DNA of 64,000 nt, taken from positions 124,001 to 188,000 of the forward strand of contig NZ_CP090981.1 in NCBI RefSeq assembly GCF_021513135.1, given 5' to 3'. Source of the DNA: Vibrio sp. SS-MA-C1-2. GTDB taxonomy: Bacteria; Pseudomonadota; Gammaproteobacteria; Enterobacterales; Vibrionaceae. The notes under the pieces are model-generated. The model had not been told where the DNA came from. It saw only the letters and a list, made by a program, of their open reading frames with translations, and searched no databases. Both the position numbers and the translations under genes were made by a program. Below, piece by piece: positions 44,601-57,761 of the stretch (position 1 is its first letter; each line of letters opens with the position of its first letter).

Positions 44601-45107
44601 TTAACTCATTGACTCACTGATAACCACCAGCCCATTTAATGCTTCGACTACCGCCTGATAACGTACCACTTTCCGATCACCTTCGAGCAATAAACAGCGA
44701 CTAATGACTTGACCATTTCGTGCTGCCCAAGCAAACCAGACTGTTCCTACAGGCTTATTCTCTGTACCACCACCAGGACCAGCAATACCACTAATTGCTA
44801 CCGATATATCACCATTAGAGTGACGGAGTGCTCCTATCGCCATCTCTTCAACAACCGACTGACTCACGGCTCCATGGTCAACTAATGTTTGATGTTGTAC
44901 GCCAAGCATCTGCTCTTTTGCTTGGTTAGTATAAGTGACAAAGCTACGATCGAACCAAGCAGAACTCCCCGAGATATCCGTAATAGCAGAAGCAACCCCA
45001 CCGCCAGTGCAAGACTCTGCCGTTACAGCAACCAAATGATGTTGCGCTAAATATTTTCCTAAATGTTCACTCGCTTGCTCAATTTGTTGTTGATAATCAC
45101 TCATCAT
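44601..45107 (-). CDS. pncC: Nicotinamide-nucleotide amidase PncC (CinA C-terminal type)
   Basis: This 168-residue enzyme deamidates nicotinamide mononucleotide to nicotinate mononucleotide, recycling NMN released by NAD-dependent DNA ligase. The family signature VAVTAESCTGGGVASAITD is near residue 27, with the catalytic Ser32. GSSAWFDRSFVTYTN, ISGIAGPGGGTENKPVGTV and WFAW also match. It is the stand-alone form, without the N-terminal CinA domain. Either of two adjacent ATG codons may be used; AGGAG fits the second (45104) slightly better. It lies upstream of recA and divergent from mutS. Confidence 0.95.
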   Translation of the reverse strand: MMSDYQQQIEQASEHLGKYLAQHHLVAVTAESCTGGGVASAITDISGSSAWFDRSFVTYTNQAKEQMLGVQHQTLVDHGAVSQSVVEEMAIGALRHSNGDISVAISGIAGPGGGTENKPVGTVWFAWAARNGQVISRCLLLEGDRKVVRYQAVVEALNGLVVISESMS

Positions 45108-45132
45108 TTATCTCCTATTTCATCACAGTATA

Positions 45133-45260
45133 TATATCCTTCTTACTTGAAGTTGCTTGGTTGTTGGCTATATTCATTCGCCCCAATCATATAGAAAACC
45201 TAGACTCATGGGGCCTCATTCACTTGCCGCCTACTAGCAACTCCAATTACTTTGGGTATA
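45133..45260 (-). repeat. ERIC intergenic repeat, full length, inverted
   Basis: This 128-bp copy is in the opposite orientation to the 9385 copy, running from TATATCCTTCTTACTTGAAG to CTCCAATTACTTTGGGTATA. It occupies the divergent intergenic region between pncC and mutS and so may lie within promoter or 5' UTR sequence. Confidence 0.9.
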
Positions 45261-45443
45261 AGAAATATCTTACTTACCTTTCTCTGCCTGATCTTATCAC
45301 ACACGATTGATTTTGTTGCTTGCTATCAGAGCACAAAAACGTATCCTTAACCTTGCCGTTTTTGGTAAGATATCAACCTTCAACGCTTTATTGATTCTTT
45401 GTTGATTATTTATTAACTCCTTGCAATAAATAGGCCCAATACT

Positions 45444-48083
45444 TTGACCGCTCAATCTCTCGCACAACATACTCCGATGATGCAACAGTACCTGAAACTT
45501 AAAGCCCCGCACCCTGACGTGTTGATGTTTTATCGTATGGGTGATTTTTATGAGCTCTTTTTTGACGATGCGAGACGTGCTTCTCAATTATTAGAGATTT
45601 CATTAACTAAGCGCGGTAAAACTAACGGTGAGCCAATTCCTATGGCAGGGGTTCCTTATCATGCCGTTGAAGGCTATTTAGCCAAGTTGGTACAGATGGG
45701 CGAGTCTGTCGCGATCTGTGAGCAGATTGGTGATCCTGCCACCAGCAAAGGCCCTGTTGAGCGTAAAGTAGTCCGAATTATTACCCCTGGTACGGTCAGT
45801 GATGAAGCGCTATTACCAGAAAAACAAGATAACTTACTTGCGGCAATTTATCACCAAAAAGGGCGATTCGGTTATGCGACACTAGATATTACATCCGGTC
45901 GTTTTCAGCTTTCAGAACCGAAAGATCAAGAAGCGATGTTAGCGGAATTACAGCGAACATCCCCTGTTGAACTGTTATTTCCTGAAGAGTTTACTGAGAT
46001 CCAATTACTTGAGAGTCGTGTGGGTAATCGACGACGCCCAGAATGGGAATTTGATATAGCCACCGCAAAGAAACAGTTAACTCAGCAGTTTGGCACTCGT
46101 GATCTAGTCGGTTTTGGTGTTGAGGATGCAGATCTGGGTTTAGCCGCAGCAGGGTGTTTAATACAGTATGTCAAAGATACTCAGCGTACAGCTCTTCCAC
46201 ATATCCGTTCGATTACCATGGATAAGCAAGATAATACGGTTATTTTGGATGCTGCTACACGCCGTAATTTGGAATTAACCATCAATCTCGCGGGAACCTA
46301 CGATAACACCCTTGCTGAGATCCTAGACCATACTGTTACCTCGATGGGAAGCCGATTATTAAAGCGTTGGATCCATCGCCCTATTCGTGATCATCATCAG
46401 TTAAATCAACGTTTAGATGTTATTGAAGAGCTGCAACAACAGATGCTATTTAGCGAGATTGCTGCCGTACTTCGTCAAATTGGCGATATTGAGCGGATCT
46501 TAGCGCGTCTTGCTTTGCGCTCAGCTCGACCTCGAGATCTTGCTCGTCTCCGTAATGCATTGCAACAGTTACCTGAGCTACAAACTCTGTTATCTGAGTT
46601 CTCTCACTCTCACCTCAAACAGTTAGCTGTTGACGCTGCGCCAATGGATTCACTGTGCCAATTATTGGTTAATGCTGTTAAAGAGAATCCGCCAGTGGTG
46701 CTTCGTGATGGTGGCGTCATTGCTGAACACTATAATGCCGAACTGGATCAGTGGCGAGCACTGGCACAAGGTGCAACAGATTACCTTGATGAGCTTGAAA
46801 TAAGGGAGCGTGAGCAGACCGGTATTGATAGCCTCAAAGTGGGTTACAACAATGTTCATGGTTATTTTATTCAAATTAGCCGTGGTCAAAGTCATCAAGC
46901 TCCCGCACACTATGTTCGTCGTCAAACATTGAAAAATGCCGAACGTTACATTATCCCTGAGCTAAAAGAACATGAAGATAAAGTTCTGCAATCTAAATCT
47001 AAAGCACTGGCCTTAGAAAAACAGCTTTGGGAAGATCTTTTTGATCAACTACTTCCTCACTTAGCTGAACTACAATTGGCTGCCGCAGCTTTATCGGAAT
47101 TAGATGTGTTAACCAATCTGGCTGAACGTGCAGAAAGCCTGCAGTATTGTCGTCCAACGTTTACTGAAGAGACGGGGATCAAGATTGTGGCGGGTCGTCA
47201 CCCAGTGGTTGAGCAGGTCATGAATGATCCCTTTATTGCCAACCCAATAGATCTCTCTCCTAAACGACGTATGTTGATTATTACCGGTCCAAATATGGGG
47301 GGTAAATCAACGTATATGAGACAGACAGCCCTGATCGCTTTAATGGCTCACATTGGCTCATTTGTCCCTGCTGATTCTGTATCTATCGGCTCAATTGATC
47401 GTATATTTACTCGAATTGGTGCATCAGATGATCTGGCATCGGGTCGTTCAACGTTTATGGTTGAGATGACTGAAACGGCGAATATTCTTCATAATGCGAC
47501 ATCGAAAAGCTTAGTGCTAATGGATGAGATCGGACGAGGAACCAGTACTTATGATGGATTATCTCTCGCGTGGGCCAGTGCTGAATGGTTAGCTGAAAAA
47601 ATTCAAGCATTAACCTTATTTGCGACTCATTATTTTGAGTTAACTGAGCTACCACAAAGTATTGATGGGTTAGCCAATGTTCATTTAGATGCTTTAGAGC
47701 ATAACGATGAAATTGCCTTTATGCATACCGTCCAAGAGGGAGCAGCGAGTAAATCGTATGGCTTAGCGGTTGCAAGTCTTGCCGGTGTTCCCAAGCAGGT
47801 CATTAGTAAAGCAAAAAATAAATTAGCGCAATTAGAGTCTCATGGCACTATCGAAGAACAAGATAAGGCAGTAGCAAATAAAGCCAAAACTAAGACAAAA
47901 AAAGCACAAGACTCAAATACTAAAATGGGCAGTAAAAGTGTCGATCCAAGTAACCAACTCGATCTACTTAGTCTTTATCACAGTGATGTTGAAGATGCGC
48001 TTCGAAGTGTCAACCCTGATGAGATGACACCGAGAGATGCCCTTAATGAGCTATACCGTTTAAAGGCATTACTAGGTAAATAG
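45444..48083 (+). CDS. mutS: DNA mismatch repair protein MutS
   Basis: MutS binds mismatches and recruits MutL. The mismatch-reading wedge is in [15 protein letters not shown] near residue 30. The connector, lever and clamp domains follow. The ATPase has Walker [10 protein letters not shown] from residue 615, then [16 protein letters not shown] and Walker [14 protein letters not shown]. The C-terminal tail has QLDLLSLY, a likely sliding-clamp binding motif. The length is 879 residues (E. coli 853). The start appears to be TTG at 45444: no ATG or GTG lies between it and the in-frame stop upstream, and the homologous N-terminus ([11 protein letters not shown]) begins just after it. It stands alone and converges on rpoS. 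Confidence 0.97.
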   Translation: MTAQSLAQHTPMMQQYLKLKAPHPDVLMFYRMGDFYELFFDDARRASQLLEISLTKRGKTNGEPIPMAGVPYHAVEGYLAKLVQMGESVAICEQIGDPATSKGPVERKVVRIITPGTVSDEALLPEKQDNLLAAIYHQKGRFGYATLDITSGRFQLSEPKDQEAMLAELQRTSPVELLFPEEFTEIQLLESRVGNRRRPEWEFDIATAKKQLTQQFGTRDLVGFGVEDADLGLAAAGCLIQYVKDTQRTALPHIRSITMDKQDNTVILDAATRRNLELTINLAGTYDNTLAEILDHTVTSMGSRLLKRWIHRPIRDHHQLNQRLDVIEELQQQMLFSEIAAVLRQIGDIERILARLALRSARPRDLARLRNALQQLPELQTLLSEFSHSHLKQLAVDAAPMDSLCQLLVNAVKENPPVVLRDGGVIAEHYNAELDQWRALAQGATDYLDELEIREREQTGIDSLKVGYNNVHGYFIQISRGQSHQAPAHYVRRQTLKNAERYIIPELKEHEDKVLQSKSKALALEKQLWEDLFDQLLPHLAELQLAAAALSELDVLTNLAERAESLQYCRPTFTEETGIKIVAGRHPVVEQVMNDPFIANPIDLSPKRRMLIITGPNMGGKSTYMRQTALIALMAHIGSFVPADSVSIGSIDRIFTRIGASDDLASGRSTFMVEMTETANILHNATSKSLVLMDEIGRGTSTYDGLSLAWASAEWLAEKIQALTLFATHYFELTELPQSIDGLANVHLDALEHNDEIAFMHTVQEGAASKSYGLAVASLAGVPKQVISKAKNKLAQLESHGTIEEQDKAVANKAKTKTKKAQDSNTKMGSKSVDPSNQLDLLSLYHSDVEDALRSVNPDEMTPRDALNELYRLKALLGK

Positions 48084-48089
48084 AGCCTA

Positions 48090-48217
48090 TATACCCTTCA
48101 TACTTGAAGTCGCTAGGTTGTTGGCTGTACTCGTTCGCCCCAATCATATAATACACCTATACTCATGGGGCCTCACTTGCTTGCTGCCTACTAGCAACTC
48201 CAATTATTTTAGGTATA
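48090..48217 (-). repeat. ERIC intergenic repeat, full length, inverted
   Basis: This 128-bp copy, from TATACCCTTCATACTTGAAG to CTCCAATTATTTTAGGTATA, begins only 6 bp after the mutS stop codon. It is therefore in the mutS 3' UTR, upstream of the terminator. Confidence 0.9.
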
Positions 48218-48252
48218 TATAAAATAAACGAATAAGAGTGTCGATAAAAACT

Positions 48253-48284
48253 GAAAAGGATTGATCTAAGATCAATCCTTTTTT
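48253..48284. terminator. Bidirectional terminator between mutS and rpoS
   Basis: AAAAGGATTGATC-TAA-GATCAATCCTTTTTT forms a perfect stem of about 13 bp with A and T tracts on both sides, for the convergent genes mutS and rpoS. Confidence 0.9.
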
Positions 48285-48310
48285 AATGGTATTTTAAGTT
48301 GAGCTTTATC

Positions 48311-49246
48311 TTACTCTTCAAAAAGCGTCTCAATACTTAACCCTTGCTTAGTCAGGATCCCTTTTAACTGCTTCAAACCTTCAACTTGGATCTGACGTAC
48401 TCGTTCTCGAGTCAAACCGATCTCTTCACCAATTCGTTCTAAGGTGGTTGCTTCATAACCTAACAAGCCAAATCGACGAGCAAGTACTTCTTTCTGTTTT
48501 GGATTTAATTCTGATAGCCAATCAATAATCGAGGCTTTAATATCATCATCTTGGGTACATCCCTCAGGGCCAACATGACGATCATCCGCAATAACATCGA
48601 GCAGACCGGTCTCATTTTCACTACTGACAGCGCTATCGACAGAGCTGATACGTTCATTGAGTTTTAGTAAATGGGAGACTTCATCAACCGGTTTATCTAG
48701 TTGGGTGGCGATCTCTTTCGCGGTAGGACTATGATCCAATTTTTGAGAAAGTTCCCGTGCAGTGCGAAGATAAACATTCAGCTCTTTTACGACATGGATA
48801 GGAAGACGAATGGTGCGACTTTGATTCATGATCGCCCGCTCAATGGTTTGTCGGATCCACCATGTTGCGTAAGTTGAAAATCGAAAGCCCCGTTCCGGAT
48901 CAAACTTTTCAACCGCACGAATTAAACCAATATTTCCCTCTTCGATTAAATCTAGTAGCGCTAAACCTCGATGATGATAACGACGAGAGATTTTGACAAC
49001 TAAACGGAGATTACTTTCGATCATACGTTGGCGAGCGGCTTTATCTCCTCGTAAGGCACGACGGGCATAAAGCACCTCTTCATCGGCAGAAAGCAGAGGT
49101 GTAAAGCCAATTTCACTAAGATAAAGTTTGGTTGGATCAGAGGCGATAGAAGAGTTCGTTGTAAAGCTGTCAGATCCTGACTTTGAACCTTTCAGAGATT
49201 GATCAAATTGATTATCAGTTGAAGTAGCTGTATTGGTACGGCGCAT
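48311..49246 (-). CDS. rpoS: RNA polymerase sigma factor RpoS
   Basis: RpoS is the stationary-phase and general stress sigma factor. Region 1.2 to 2 begins at [20 protein letters not shown]. Region 2 has the core-binding and -10 recognition stretch [21 protein letters not shown], then [18 protein letters not shown]. Region 4 has [25 protein letters not shown]. The 311-residue protein is shorter than E. coli RpoS (330); its region 1.1 is replaced by a Ser/Thr/Asn-rich tail. An in-frame TGA 18 bp upstream and an AGAGG site fix the ATG. It follows nlpD, within which the main rpoS promoter usually lies. Confidence 0.97.
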   Translation of the reverse strand: MRRTNTATSTDNQFDQSLKGSKSGSDSFTTNSSIASDPTKLYLSEIGFTPLLSADEEVLYARRALRGDKAARQRMIESNLRLVVKISRRYHHRGLALLDLIEEGNIGLIRAVEKFDPERGFRFSTYATWWIRQTIERAIMNQSRTIRLPIHVVKELNVYLRTARELSQKLDHSPTAKEIATQLDKPVDEVSHLLKLNERISSVDSAVSSENETGLLDVIADDRHVGPEGCTQDDDIKASIIDWLSELNPKQKEVLARRFGLLGYEATTLERIGEEIGLTRERVRQIQVEGLKQLKGILTKQGLSIETLFEE

Positions 49247-49293
49247 AAGTGGATCCCTCTTTCAAGTTACCTAACCCATCTAATCAGCCGATC

Positions 49294-50163
49294 CTAGGGT
49301 AAATACCTCGTTGGATTGACTGACTTACCTTTATATCGAATTTCAAAATGTAATCGAATATCAGTTGTTCCGCTACGACCCATTAATCCGATCTTTTGAC
49401 CGGCTTTAATTGACTGATTTTCCTTAACCAAGATCCGCTCATTATGAGCATAAGCTGTAAGGTAATCTTCATTATGCTTAATGATGATTAGGTTTCCATA
49501 TCCCCTTAGTGCATTACCTGCATAAACAACTTTACCGGCAGCAGCCGCATTTATCGCTTGCCCACGTCTGCCTGTTATATCAATGCCTTTATTGCCCTGC
49601 TCTGATGAAGAGAAACGAGCAATAATCTTACCGGTTGTCGGCCAAACCCATTTATCAACTTTGCCTGACTTGGTTGTCACAACAGGGTCAATAGGCTTAG
49701 TTACCGACTTGTTAACATTTTGTTTGCTTTGTTGAGCGTACTCTTTTGCTTGATTAGGATCAACTTTTTTCTGATCTTTTTGCACTGGTTTCACTGCAAC
49801 AGGTTTGGTTGTCGGAGCTTTAACAACAATGACAGGCTTAGATTTCGGTTGGCTTTTTGGCTTAGGTCTAGGCTTTACATAAGGCTTAGCAGGACGAGGA
49901 GCCCAGAGTTTAAGCTTGTCTCCAGGATAGATTGTATAGGGCGATCTTAGTCGATTATAACTGACAATTTGTTGAACACTCTTACCTGTCACATAACTAA
50001 TAAAGTAGAGGGTTTCGCCTTTTTTAACTTGATAATAACTGCCTCGATAACTTCCTTTTTGAATTTGGCCATAATCAGGACCAATACCAGAAACAGGAGC
50101 AGGACCACTAGAACTACAACCTCCCAGCAGCAGCAAACTGCAACTGAGAAAAAGATATTTCAT
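49294..50163 (-). CDS. nlpD: Murein hydrolase activator NlpD
   Basis: NlpD is an outer-membrane lipoprotein that activates amidase AmiC during cell separation. I place the start at 50163, giving MKYLFLSCSLLLLGGC with lipidated Cys16 and AGGA seven bases upstream; two ATGs seven and six codons earlier are possible. A LysM domain (YQVKKGETLYFISYVTGKS) is near residue 45. A Lys/Pro/Val-rich linker follows, then a LytM/M23 domain. That domain is catalytically degenerate: the metal motif HxxxD reads NKGID and the HxH motif reads RLH. This is what is expected for an activator rather than an enzyme. It lies between pcm and rpoS in the standard order. Confidence 0.94.
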   Translation of the reverse strand: MKYLFLSCSLLLLGGCSSSGPAPVSGIGPDYGQIQKGSYRGSYYQVKKGETLYFISYVTGKSVQQIVSYNRLRSPYTIYPGDKLKLWAPRPAKPYVKPRPKPKSQPKSKPVIVVKAPTTKPVAVKPVQKDQKKVDPNQAKEYAQQSKQNVNKSVTKPIDPVVTTKSGKVDKWVWPTTGKIIARFSSSEQGNKGIDITGRRGQAINAAAAGKVVYAGNALRGYGNLIIIKHNEDYLTAYAHNERILVKENQSIKAGQKIGLMGRSGTTDIRLHFEIRYKGKSVNPTRYLP

Positions 50164-50190
50164 TCTGTTTCCTGCTCTCATCATAAAACC

Positions 50191-50820
50191 TTAAGCTAAC
50201 TCACCAGCCACTAGAGGCACAAAGCGAACATCTTCGATATCTTCCGATAGAAAACGCTCACCTTTCCTAGTGATCTTTTTTAATACCTGTTGATCATTGC
50301 CAACGGGAATAATTAAACGGCCACCATCATTGAGCTGCTCAAGCAAAGCTAATGGAATTGTGGCTGCGGCTGCCGTTACGATAATCGCATCAAACGCACC
50401 TTTACTGCGCCACCCTTCCCAACCATCAGCATGACGAGTTGAAACATTGTAGATATCAAGCTGTTTAAGCCGGCGTTTAGCGACCATTTGTAAGGTTTTA
50501 ATTCGCTCTACCGAATAAACATGCTCAACAAGTTGAGCAAGAATCGCAGTTTGATAACCCGAACCAGTTCCAATCTCCAGCAATTTCGTTTTTGGGGTAA
50601 GATCAAGCAACTCAGTCATTTTTGCCACAATATAGGGCTGTGATATCGTCTGACCTGAGCTGATCGGTAAGGCATTATTATCATAGGCTTGATGAGCAAA
50701 TGCAGGTTCAACAAATTGATGTCGAGGTACTGTCGCCACTGCCCGTAACACCTGAATATCAGTGATGCCTTGTTGTTGCAAAAAGGACACTAATGTGTCC
50801 ATTGCACTCACTGCTTGCAT
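50191..50820 (-). CDS. pcm: Protein-L-isoaspartate O-methyltransferase
   Basis: Pcm methylates isoaspartyl residues in aged proteins with S-adenosylmethionine, starting their repair. The 209-residue protein (E. coli 208) has the SAM motif [15 protein letters not shown] near residue 80, the isoaspartate-binding segment [16 protein letters not shown] near 53 and the RHADGWEGW stretch. Its start overlaps the surE stop by 13 bp, so the two are translationally coupled. Confidence 0.97.
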   Translation of the reverse strand: MQAVSAMDTLVSFLQQQGITDIQVLRAVATVPRHQFVEPAFAHQAYDNNALPISSGQTISQPYIVAKMTELLDLTPKTKLLEIGTGSGYQTAILAQLVEHVYSVERIKTLQMVAKRRLKQLDIYNVSTRHADGWEGWRSKGAFDAIIVTAAAATIPLALLEQLNDGGRLIIPVGNDQQVLKKITRKGERFLSEDIEDVRFVPLVAGELA

Positions 50821-51587
50821 GATAATTGATTCTCCTTACTCTCTAACCACTGTGCCACTTTCGCTATATCTTCATATGCCGTTAAATCTATCTTTATCGG
50901 GGTAATAGAAACATAATTATTCTCTATCGCAGTAAAGTCACTATTCGCCTGTTCTTTATTAATCTGAACAGTAATACCTTTACCAGCAGCACCAATCCAG
51001 TAAGCGTCTTCACCACGAGGATCTCGCTGCTTCACCATATTCAAAATATGTTCTCTTTGACCTTGATGAGTAACTTTCACTCCTGCCCATTCAGAACGTG
51101 GACAACTAGGAATATTAATATTTAAAATTCTATCCGTTGGCAAGGGAGTAGATTGAATATTTAACACCAATTCTCGAATATAGTTCGCCGCATCAGAAAA
51201 GTTACCTCGTCCAACCAAAGAGACAGCTATCGAAGGGACACCAAAAAGATACCCTTCTGTGGCCGCGGCAACCGTACCGGAATAGATCATGTCATCCCCT
51301 AAATTCGCGCCATGATTAATGCCAGAAATCAATAGATCAGGTTTATTTTCAAAGACTTCATTAAGAGCAAAATGAATACAGTCTGCAGGATTCCCTTGAA
51401 CAGAATAGATCTTATCTTCGATCTGACGAGCTTTTAAAGGCATTTCTAACGTTAACGAGTTAGAAACGCCACTTTTATTACGATCGGGAGCTACAATCGT
51501 CACATCAGCAATATCTGAAAGTGCGGCGGCTAAAGTATTTATTCCTACAGAAAACACACCATCATCATTACTTAATAAGATCTTCAA
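50808..51587 (-). CDS. surE: 5'/3'-nucleotidase SurE
   Basis: SurE is a metal-dependent nucleoside monophosphatase and exopolyphosphatase linked to stationary-phase survival. The N-terminus [20 protein letters not shown] has the paired Asp8 and Asp9 ligands. Ser39 and Asn92-type ligands are in [13 protein letters not shown] and [14 protein letters not shown]. The [19 protein letters not shown] segment is also conserved. The length is 259 residues. It lies 2 bp after the truD stop and overlaps pcm. Confidence 0.97.
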   Translation of the reverse strand: MKILLSNDDGVFSVGINTLAAALSDIADVTIVAPDRNKSGVSNSLTLEMPLKARQIEDKIYSVQGNPADCIHFALNEVFENKPDLLISGINHGANLGDDMIYSGTVAAATEGYLFGVPSIAVSLVGRGNFSDAANYIRELVLNIQSTPLPTDRILNINIPSCPRSEWAGVKVTHQGQREHILNMVKQRDPRGEDAYWIGAAGKGITVQINKEQANSDFTAIENNYVSITPIKIDLTAYEDIAKVAQWLESKENQLSCKQ

Positions 51588-51589
51588 AC

Positions 51590-52636
51590 TTATTCCTCAG
51601 TCTCTTTAATCAACATCAGCTCGCGAACAACAGACGTTGCAAACGAGCCAGCTGGAAGAGAAAAGTTTAGTTGTAAACAATCATCTCCATGCTGTGTCCA
51701 ACTTAACTCTTGCAATTGTAGCAACAACTCTCTGCGCTCTTGACGCATACGGTTATCACGGATTAAAGCCAATAACTCGGGTTCCTGCTCAATGATCGAT
51801 AACTCTAACTTTTCAGCATCATCTTTAGTCGGTAACTGATTATCACCCGTTAAAGGACCTGTAATGTCAGCCGTATTATTATTGACTTGAGTTTGTAGAC
51901 AATCTAGATTCTCCGCGGTTGCTAATGTTCCACGATGATCGGTTTCCGATTGTAATAGATCCCCCAATAACACTTGTTCTACTGTATCATCGGTTAGGCG
52001 TTGAGAAAGAATCTGATTAAAGATCCAAGATCGAGCAGCAGAAAGGTAGAAACTTCGCTTACTTTTATCTCGAATATTAATTTCTTTACTGCCCCAACGA
52101 CGTGCTTGAACCACATTATTACCTTGATGACCAAAACGCTGTTCACCAAAATAGTTAGGGACTCCACGCTCTTTTACTTGCTCAACACGTTGGATAATAT
52201 CTTCAATTTTATCGACTTGAGTCAAATGAAGTTCAAAACTATTTCCGACTAAATCCCCTGGGCGAAGTTTTTTGTCATGACGGGCAGTTTCTAATACTTC
52301 AATTCCGGGGTGTGTGGCGACAAACTCTGTCAAATCAGGATCATCTTTACCCGGCAAATGCACACTTAACCACTGTTCAGTGACGGCATGGCGATCTTTA
52401 AGACCAGCCCAGCTGACATCTCTCGATTTGACGCCACAAAATTTACCGAGTTCATTAACCACGTACTTGGTATTTTCTCCTACTTTACGGATCTTCACCA
52501 TAAAGTGTTCACCTCGGTTGGCAAATTCAAAACCTAATTGCTCTTTTACTACAAAGTGTTCAGGCAACTGTTTAATTAACCCAGCCGCAACAGGCTTACC
52601 TAACATAAAAGCAAAATTATCAAATGAAATAGTCAT
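51590..52636 (-). CDS. truD: tRNA pseudouridine synthase TruD
   Basis: TruD makes pseudouridine 13 in tRNA-Glu. The catalytic Asp81 is in WAGLKDRHAVTEQW. Other conserved parts are KQLPEHFVVKEQLGFEF at the start, PNYFGEQRFGHQGNN near 160 and KRSFYLSAARSWIFNQIL near 190. The length of 348 residues fits E. coli (349). Its start codon overlaps the ispF stop codon by one base, part of the tightly packed ispD-ispF-truD-surE-pcm operon. Confidence 0.97.
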   Translation of the reverse strand: MTISFDNFAFMLGKPVAAGLIKQLPEHFVVKEQLGFEFANRGEHFMVKIRKVGENTKYVVNELGKFCGVKSRDVSWAGLKDRHAVTEQWLSVHLPGKDDPDLTEFVATHPGIEVLETARHDKKLRPGDLVGNSFELHLTQVDKIEDIIQRVEQVKERGVPNYFGEQRFGHQGNNVVQARRWGSKEINIRDKSKRSFYLSAARSWIFNQILSQRLTDDTVEQVLLGDLLQSETDHRGTLATAENLDCLQTQVNNNTADITGPLTGDNQLPTKDDAEKLELSIIEQEPELLALIRDNRMRQERRELLLQLQELSWTQHGDDCLQLNFSLPAGSFATSVVRELMLIKETEE

Positions 52637-53115
52637 TAATTATCCTTACAAATCAGAGCAACCGCTTCACAGGCGATTCCTTCTTTGCGGCCAGTAAAGC
52701 CTAAACGTTCAGTAGTGGTCGCTTTCACATTAACATTATCCATATCGGTCATCAAATCAGTCGCTATGGCTTGACGCATTGATTCAATGTAAGGAGCCAT
52801 TTTCGGAGCCTGAGCAATAATAGTGACATCGACATTGCCAACTTTATAACCTTTATCTTTCACTGAATTAAACACCGACTTTAATAGATCTCGGCTATTT
52901 GCACCTTTCCATTTCTCATCTGTATCAGGAAAATGTTTACCAATATCTCCGGCGGCAATCGCGCCTAATAACGCATCACAAAGTGCATGAAGCGCGACAT
53001 CACCATCAGAGTGCGCAATAAGACCTTGTGAATAAGGAATAGCAACACCACCGATAATAACCGGACCTTCACCACCAAACTTATGGACATCAAAACCATG
53101 ACCTATACGAATCAT
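52636..53115 (-). CDS. ispF: 2-C-methyl-D-erythritol 2,4-cyclodiphosphate synthase
   Basis: IspF catalyses the cyclising step of the MEP isoprenoid pathway. The zinc ligands are Asp9 and His11 in GFDVHKF and His43 in the segment after [35 protein letters not shown] and [13 protein letters not shown] are also family-typical. The length is 159 residues (E. coli 159). It lies 12 bp downstream of ispD, whose product feeds the same pathway two steps earlier. Confidence 0.98.
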   Translation of the reverse strand: MIRIGHGFDVHKFGGEGPVIIGGVAIPYSQGLIAHSDGDVALHALCDALLGAIAAGDIGKHFPDTDEKWKGANSRDLLKSVFNSVKDKGYKVGNVDVTIIAQAPKMAPYIESMRQAIATDLMTDMDNVNVKATTTERLGFTGRKEGIACEAVALICKDN

Positions 53116-53127
53116 TTTACTGCCTTA

Positions 53128-53813
53128 TTATTTAATATTTTGAGATAGAAAGAAGGTTGCTAATGCTAAATCTTCCGGTTCCGTTATTTTAATATTATCA
53201 CTATAGCCTTTAACCAATTTCGGAGCCTCACCTATCGATTCAATCGCAGAAGCTTCATCAGTAATTATCGTCCCTTTTTCCATCGCCAGCTCTAATGCGT
53301 TAATCAATTTTTTCACTGGAAACATCTGTGGAGTTAAAGCGTGCCAAAGATCAACACGATCAATCGTGGTTGAAATCCTATCTTGATCACCTCGTTTCAT
53401 GGTATCACGCACAGGATAAGCCAGAATCCCCCCGCTGAGTGAGAGCCTGCTTCCTCAATTAAATGGTCAATATCCGAAAGACGAACACAAGGACGAGCGG
53501 CATCATGCACCATAACCCAATCTGTTTTCACTTGATATAAACCGGCCAATACGGAGTCTGCTCGCTCTTTACCGCCAATGACAGTTTTAACATTGGCATA
53601 GTCTTTTAACGGAAGACCAATGTAATGGGGATCATCTGCGCTAATAGAGATAATAACTCGATCAATTTGAGGGTGTGTGAGCAGCTTATCGACAGTATGC
53701 TGCAAGATAGTTTTCTCGTTAATCGTTAAGTATTGCTTTGGCTTCTCAGCTTTCATTCTACTGCCAATCCCTGCTGCAGGAACTACGGCGGTTATTTGGG
53801 TTTTATTATTCAT
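53128..53813 (-). pseudogene. ispD: ispD, CDP-methylerythritol synthase, broken by one missing base as sequenced
   Basis: IspD attaches CMP to methylerythritol phosphate in the MEP pathway. From ATG 53813 the frame reads MNNKTQITAVVPAAGIGSRM and KPKQYL, VMVHDAARPCVRLSD and GSHSAGG, then derails into FWLILCVIP and stops. The next frame carries the rest: [43 protein letters not shown] and [14 protein letters not shown], to the stop at 53128. The break is at a run of six C (53428-53433). One more base there yields [16 protein letters not shown], exactly as expected, and a normal-size protein of about 229 residues. Because the gene is normally essential, a sequencing error is the likeliest cause. 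Confidence 0.9.
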
Positions 53814-53869
53814 GTGAGGCAACTGTTTATCTAAAATAATATTAAGTACAAATGATGATTAACTCTCGG

Positions 53870-53901
53870 TATACCCTTCTGACTTGAAACTGCTTAGTAT
53901 A
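53870..53901. repeat. 32-bp ERIC scar
   Basis: TATACCCTTCTGACTTGAAA followed by CTGCTTAGTATA keeps about 25 bp of one ERIC end and only the last few bases of the other. It lies in the 123-bp gap between ispD and ftsB. Confidence 0.55.
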
Positions 53902-53936
53902 ATGGCTAATGATGAGAGACGTTTTATCAATTTAGC

Positions 53937-54239
53937 TTACCGTTCTTTATCAAACCAAGTTGAGTTCTTATCTGAAATAATACGGTAGAAAACTTCATCT
54001 TTTTTAATTAATCCAAGCTGATTACGCGCTCGTTCTTCAATCGCTTCATCGCCAGAACGGAGATCTTTAATTTCGGCAAACATCTGTTGATTACGTTGTT
54101 TTAATAACTCATTGGCGGAAGTTTCTCTTACCACATCATTTTGTACTGCAAAGTAATCTGAAATGCCATTTTTACCATAAATGAGTGTCGCGACAAGCCA
54201 ACCGACGATAATAAGTAAAAATAAATTCAATAACCGCAT
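53937..54239 (-). CDS. ftsB: Cell division protein FtsB
   Basis: FtsB is a bitopic inner-membrane protein that joins FtsL and FtsQ in the divisome. The 100-residue protein has one N-terminal membrane segment (MRLLNLFLLIIVGWLVATLIY), then a leucine-zipper-like periplasmic helix (NELLKQRNQQMFAEIKDL). The conserved C-terminal part is EERARNQLGLIKKDEVFYRI. The length matches E. coli (103). The eno-ftsB-ispD-ispF order is standard. Confidence 0.96.
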   Translation of the reverse strand: MRLLNLFLLIIVGWLVATLIYGKNGISDYFAVQNDVVRETSANELLKQRNQQMFAEIKDLRSGDEAIEERARNQLGLIKKDEVFYRIISDKNSTWFDKER

Positions 54240-54465
54240 AATTTACCACCAATTTTCATCAAATTCAGACGCCCTTTTTATAACATGACATTTTATACTA
54301 CTTTAGCATTTGCTTCTTTTGTTTTGTCATTAGAAACAAATTATTAAGCTTAATGAATGATAGTTGAGTATTGAGTACTTTTTGAGACAGCGAACCAAAT
54401 AAGTTACGACCTTCTCACCGTCAAACATGAGCATGGTACTTTAAAATAGAGACAAAAATAGAGAC

Positions 54466-54495
54466 AAAAAAAAGCCACTCGATTGAGTGGCTCTC
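54466..54495 (-). terminator. eno: Terminator after eno
   Basis: On the leftward strand GAGCCACTC-AATC-GAGTGGCTTTTTTTT forms a 7-8 bp stem with a long T tract. It lies 25 bp past the eno stop. The rest of the 280-bp gap to ftsB shows no gene. Confidence 0.88.
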
Positions 54496-54519
54496 TTATT
54501 CAGACTTAAGCGTTAAAAA

Positions 54520-55836
<1,317 letters not shown>

Positions 55837-55932
55837 TTATTATGTATATATCCAAAGTTTATTAAAGAGTATGGTTGCCTAATATCACTATCCTTGGCTA
55901 CCACACTCTCAAAGAAATCTATTTATAACGTT

Positions 55933-56011
55933 TATACTCTTCACACTTGAAGCTGCTAGGTTGTTGGCTGTATTCGCTCACCGACTAACAACTCCAATTA
56001 TTTTGAGTCTA
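55933..56011 (-). repeat. ERIC element, internally deleted (79 bp), abutting the pyrG stop
   Basis: It runs from TATACTCTTCACACTTGAAG, through GCTAGGTTGTTGGCTGTATT, then jumps to CGACTAACAACTCCAATTAT and ends TTTTGAGTCTA. About 50 bp of the centre is missing. It ends one base before the pyrG TAA (56012-56014), so it lies directly against the coding sequence. Confidence 0.75.
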
Positions 56012-57736
<1,725 letters not shown>

Positions 57737-57761
57737 TCACACAACGGAAATGTGACCTTTT

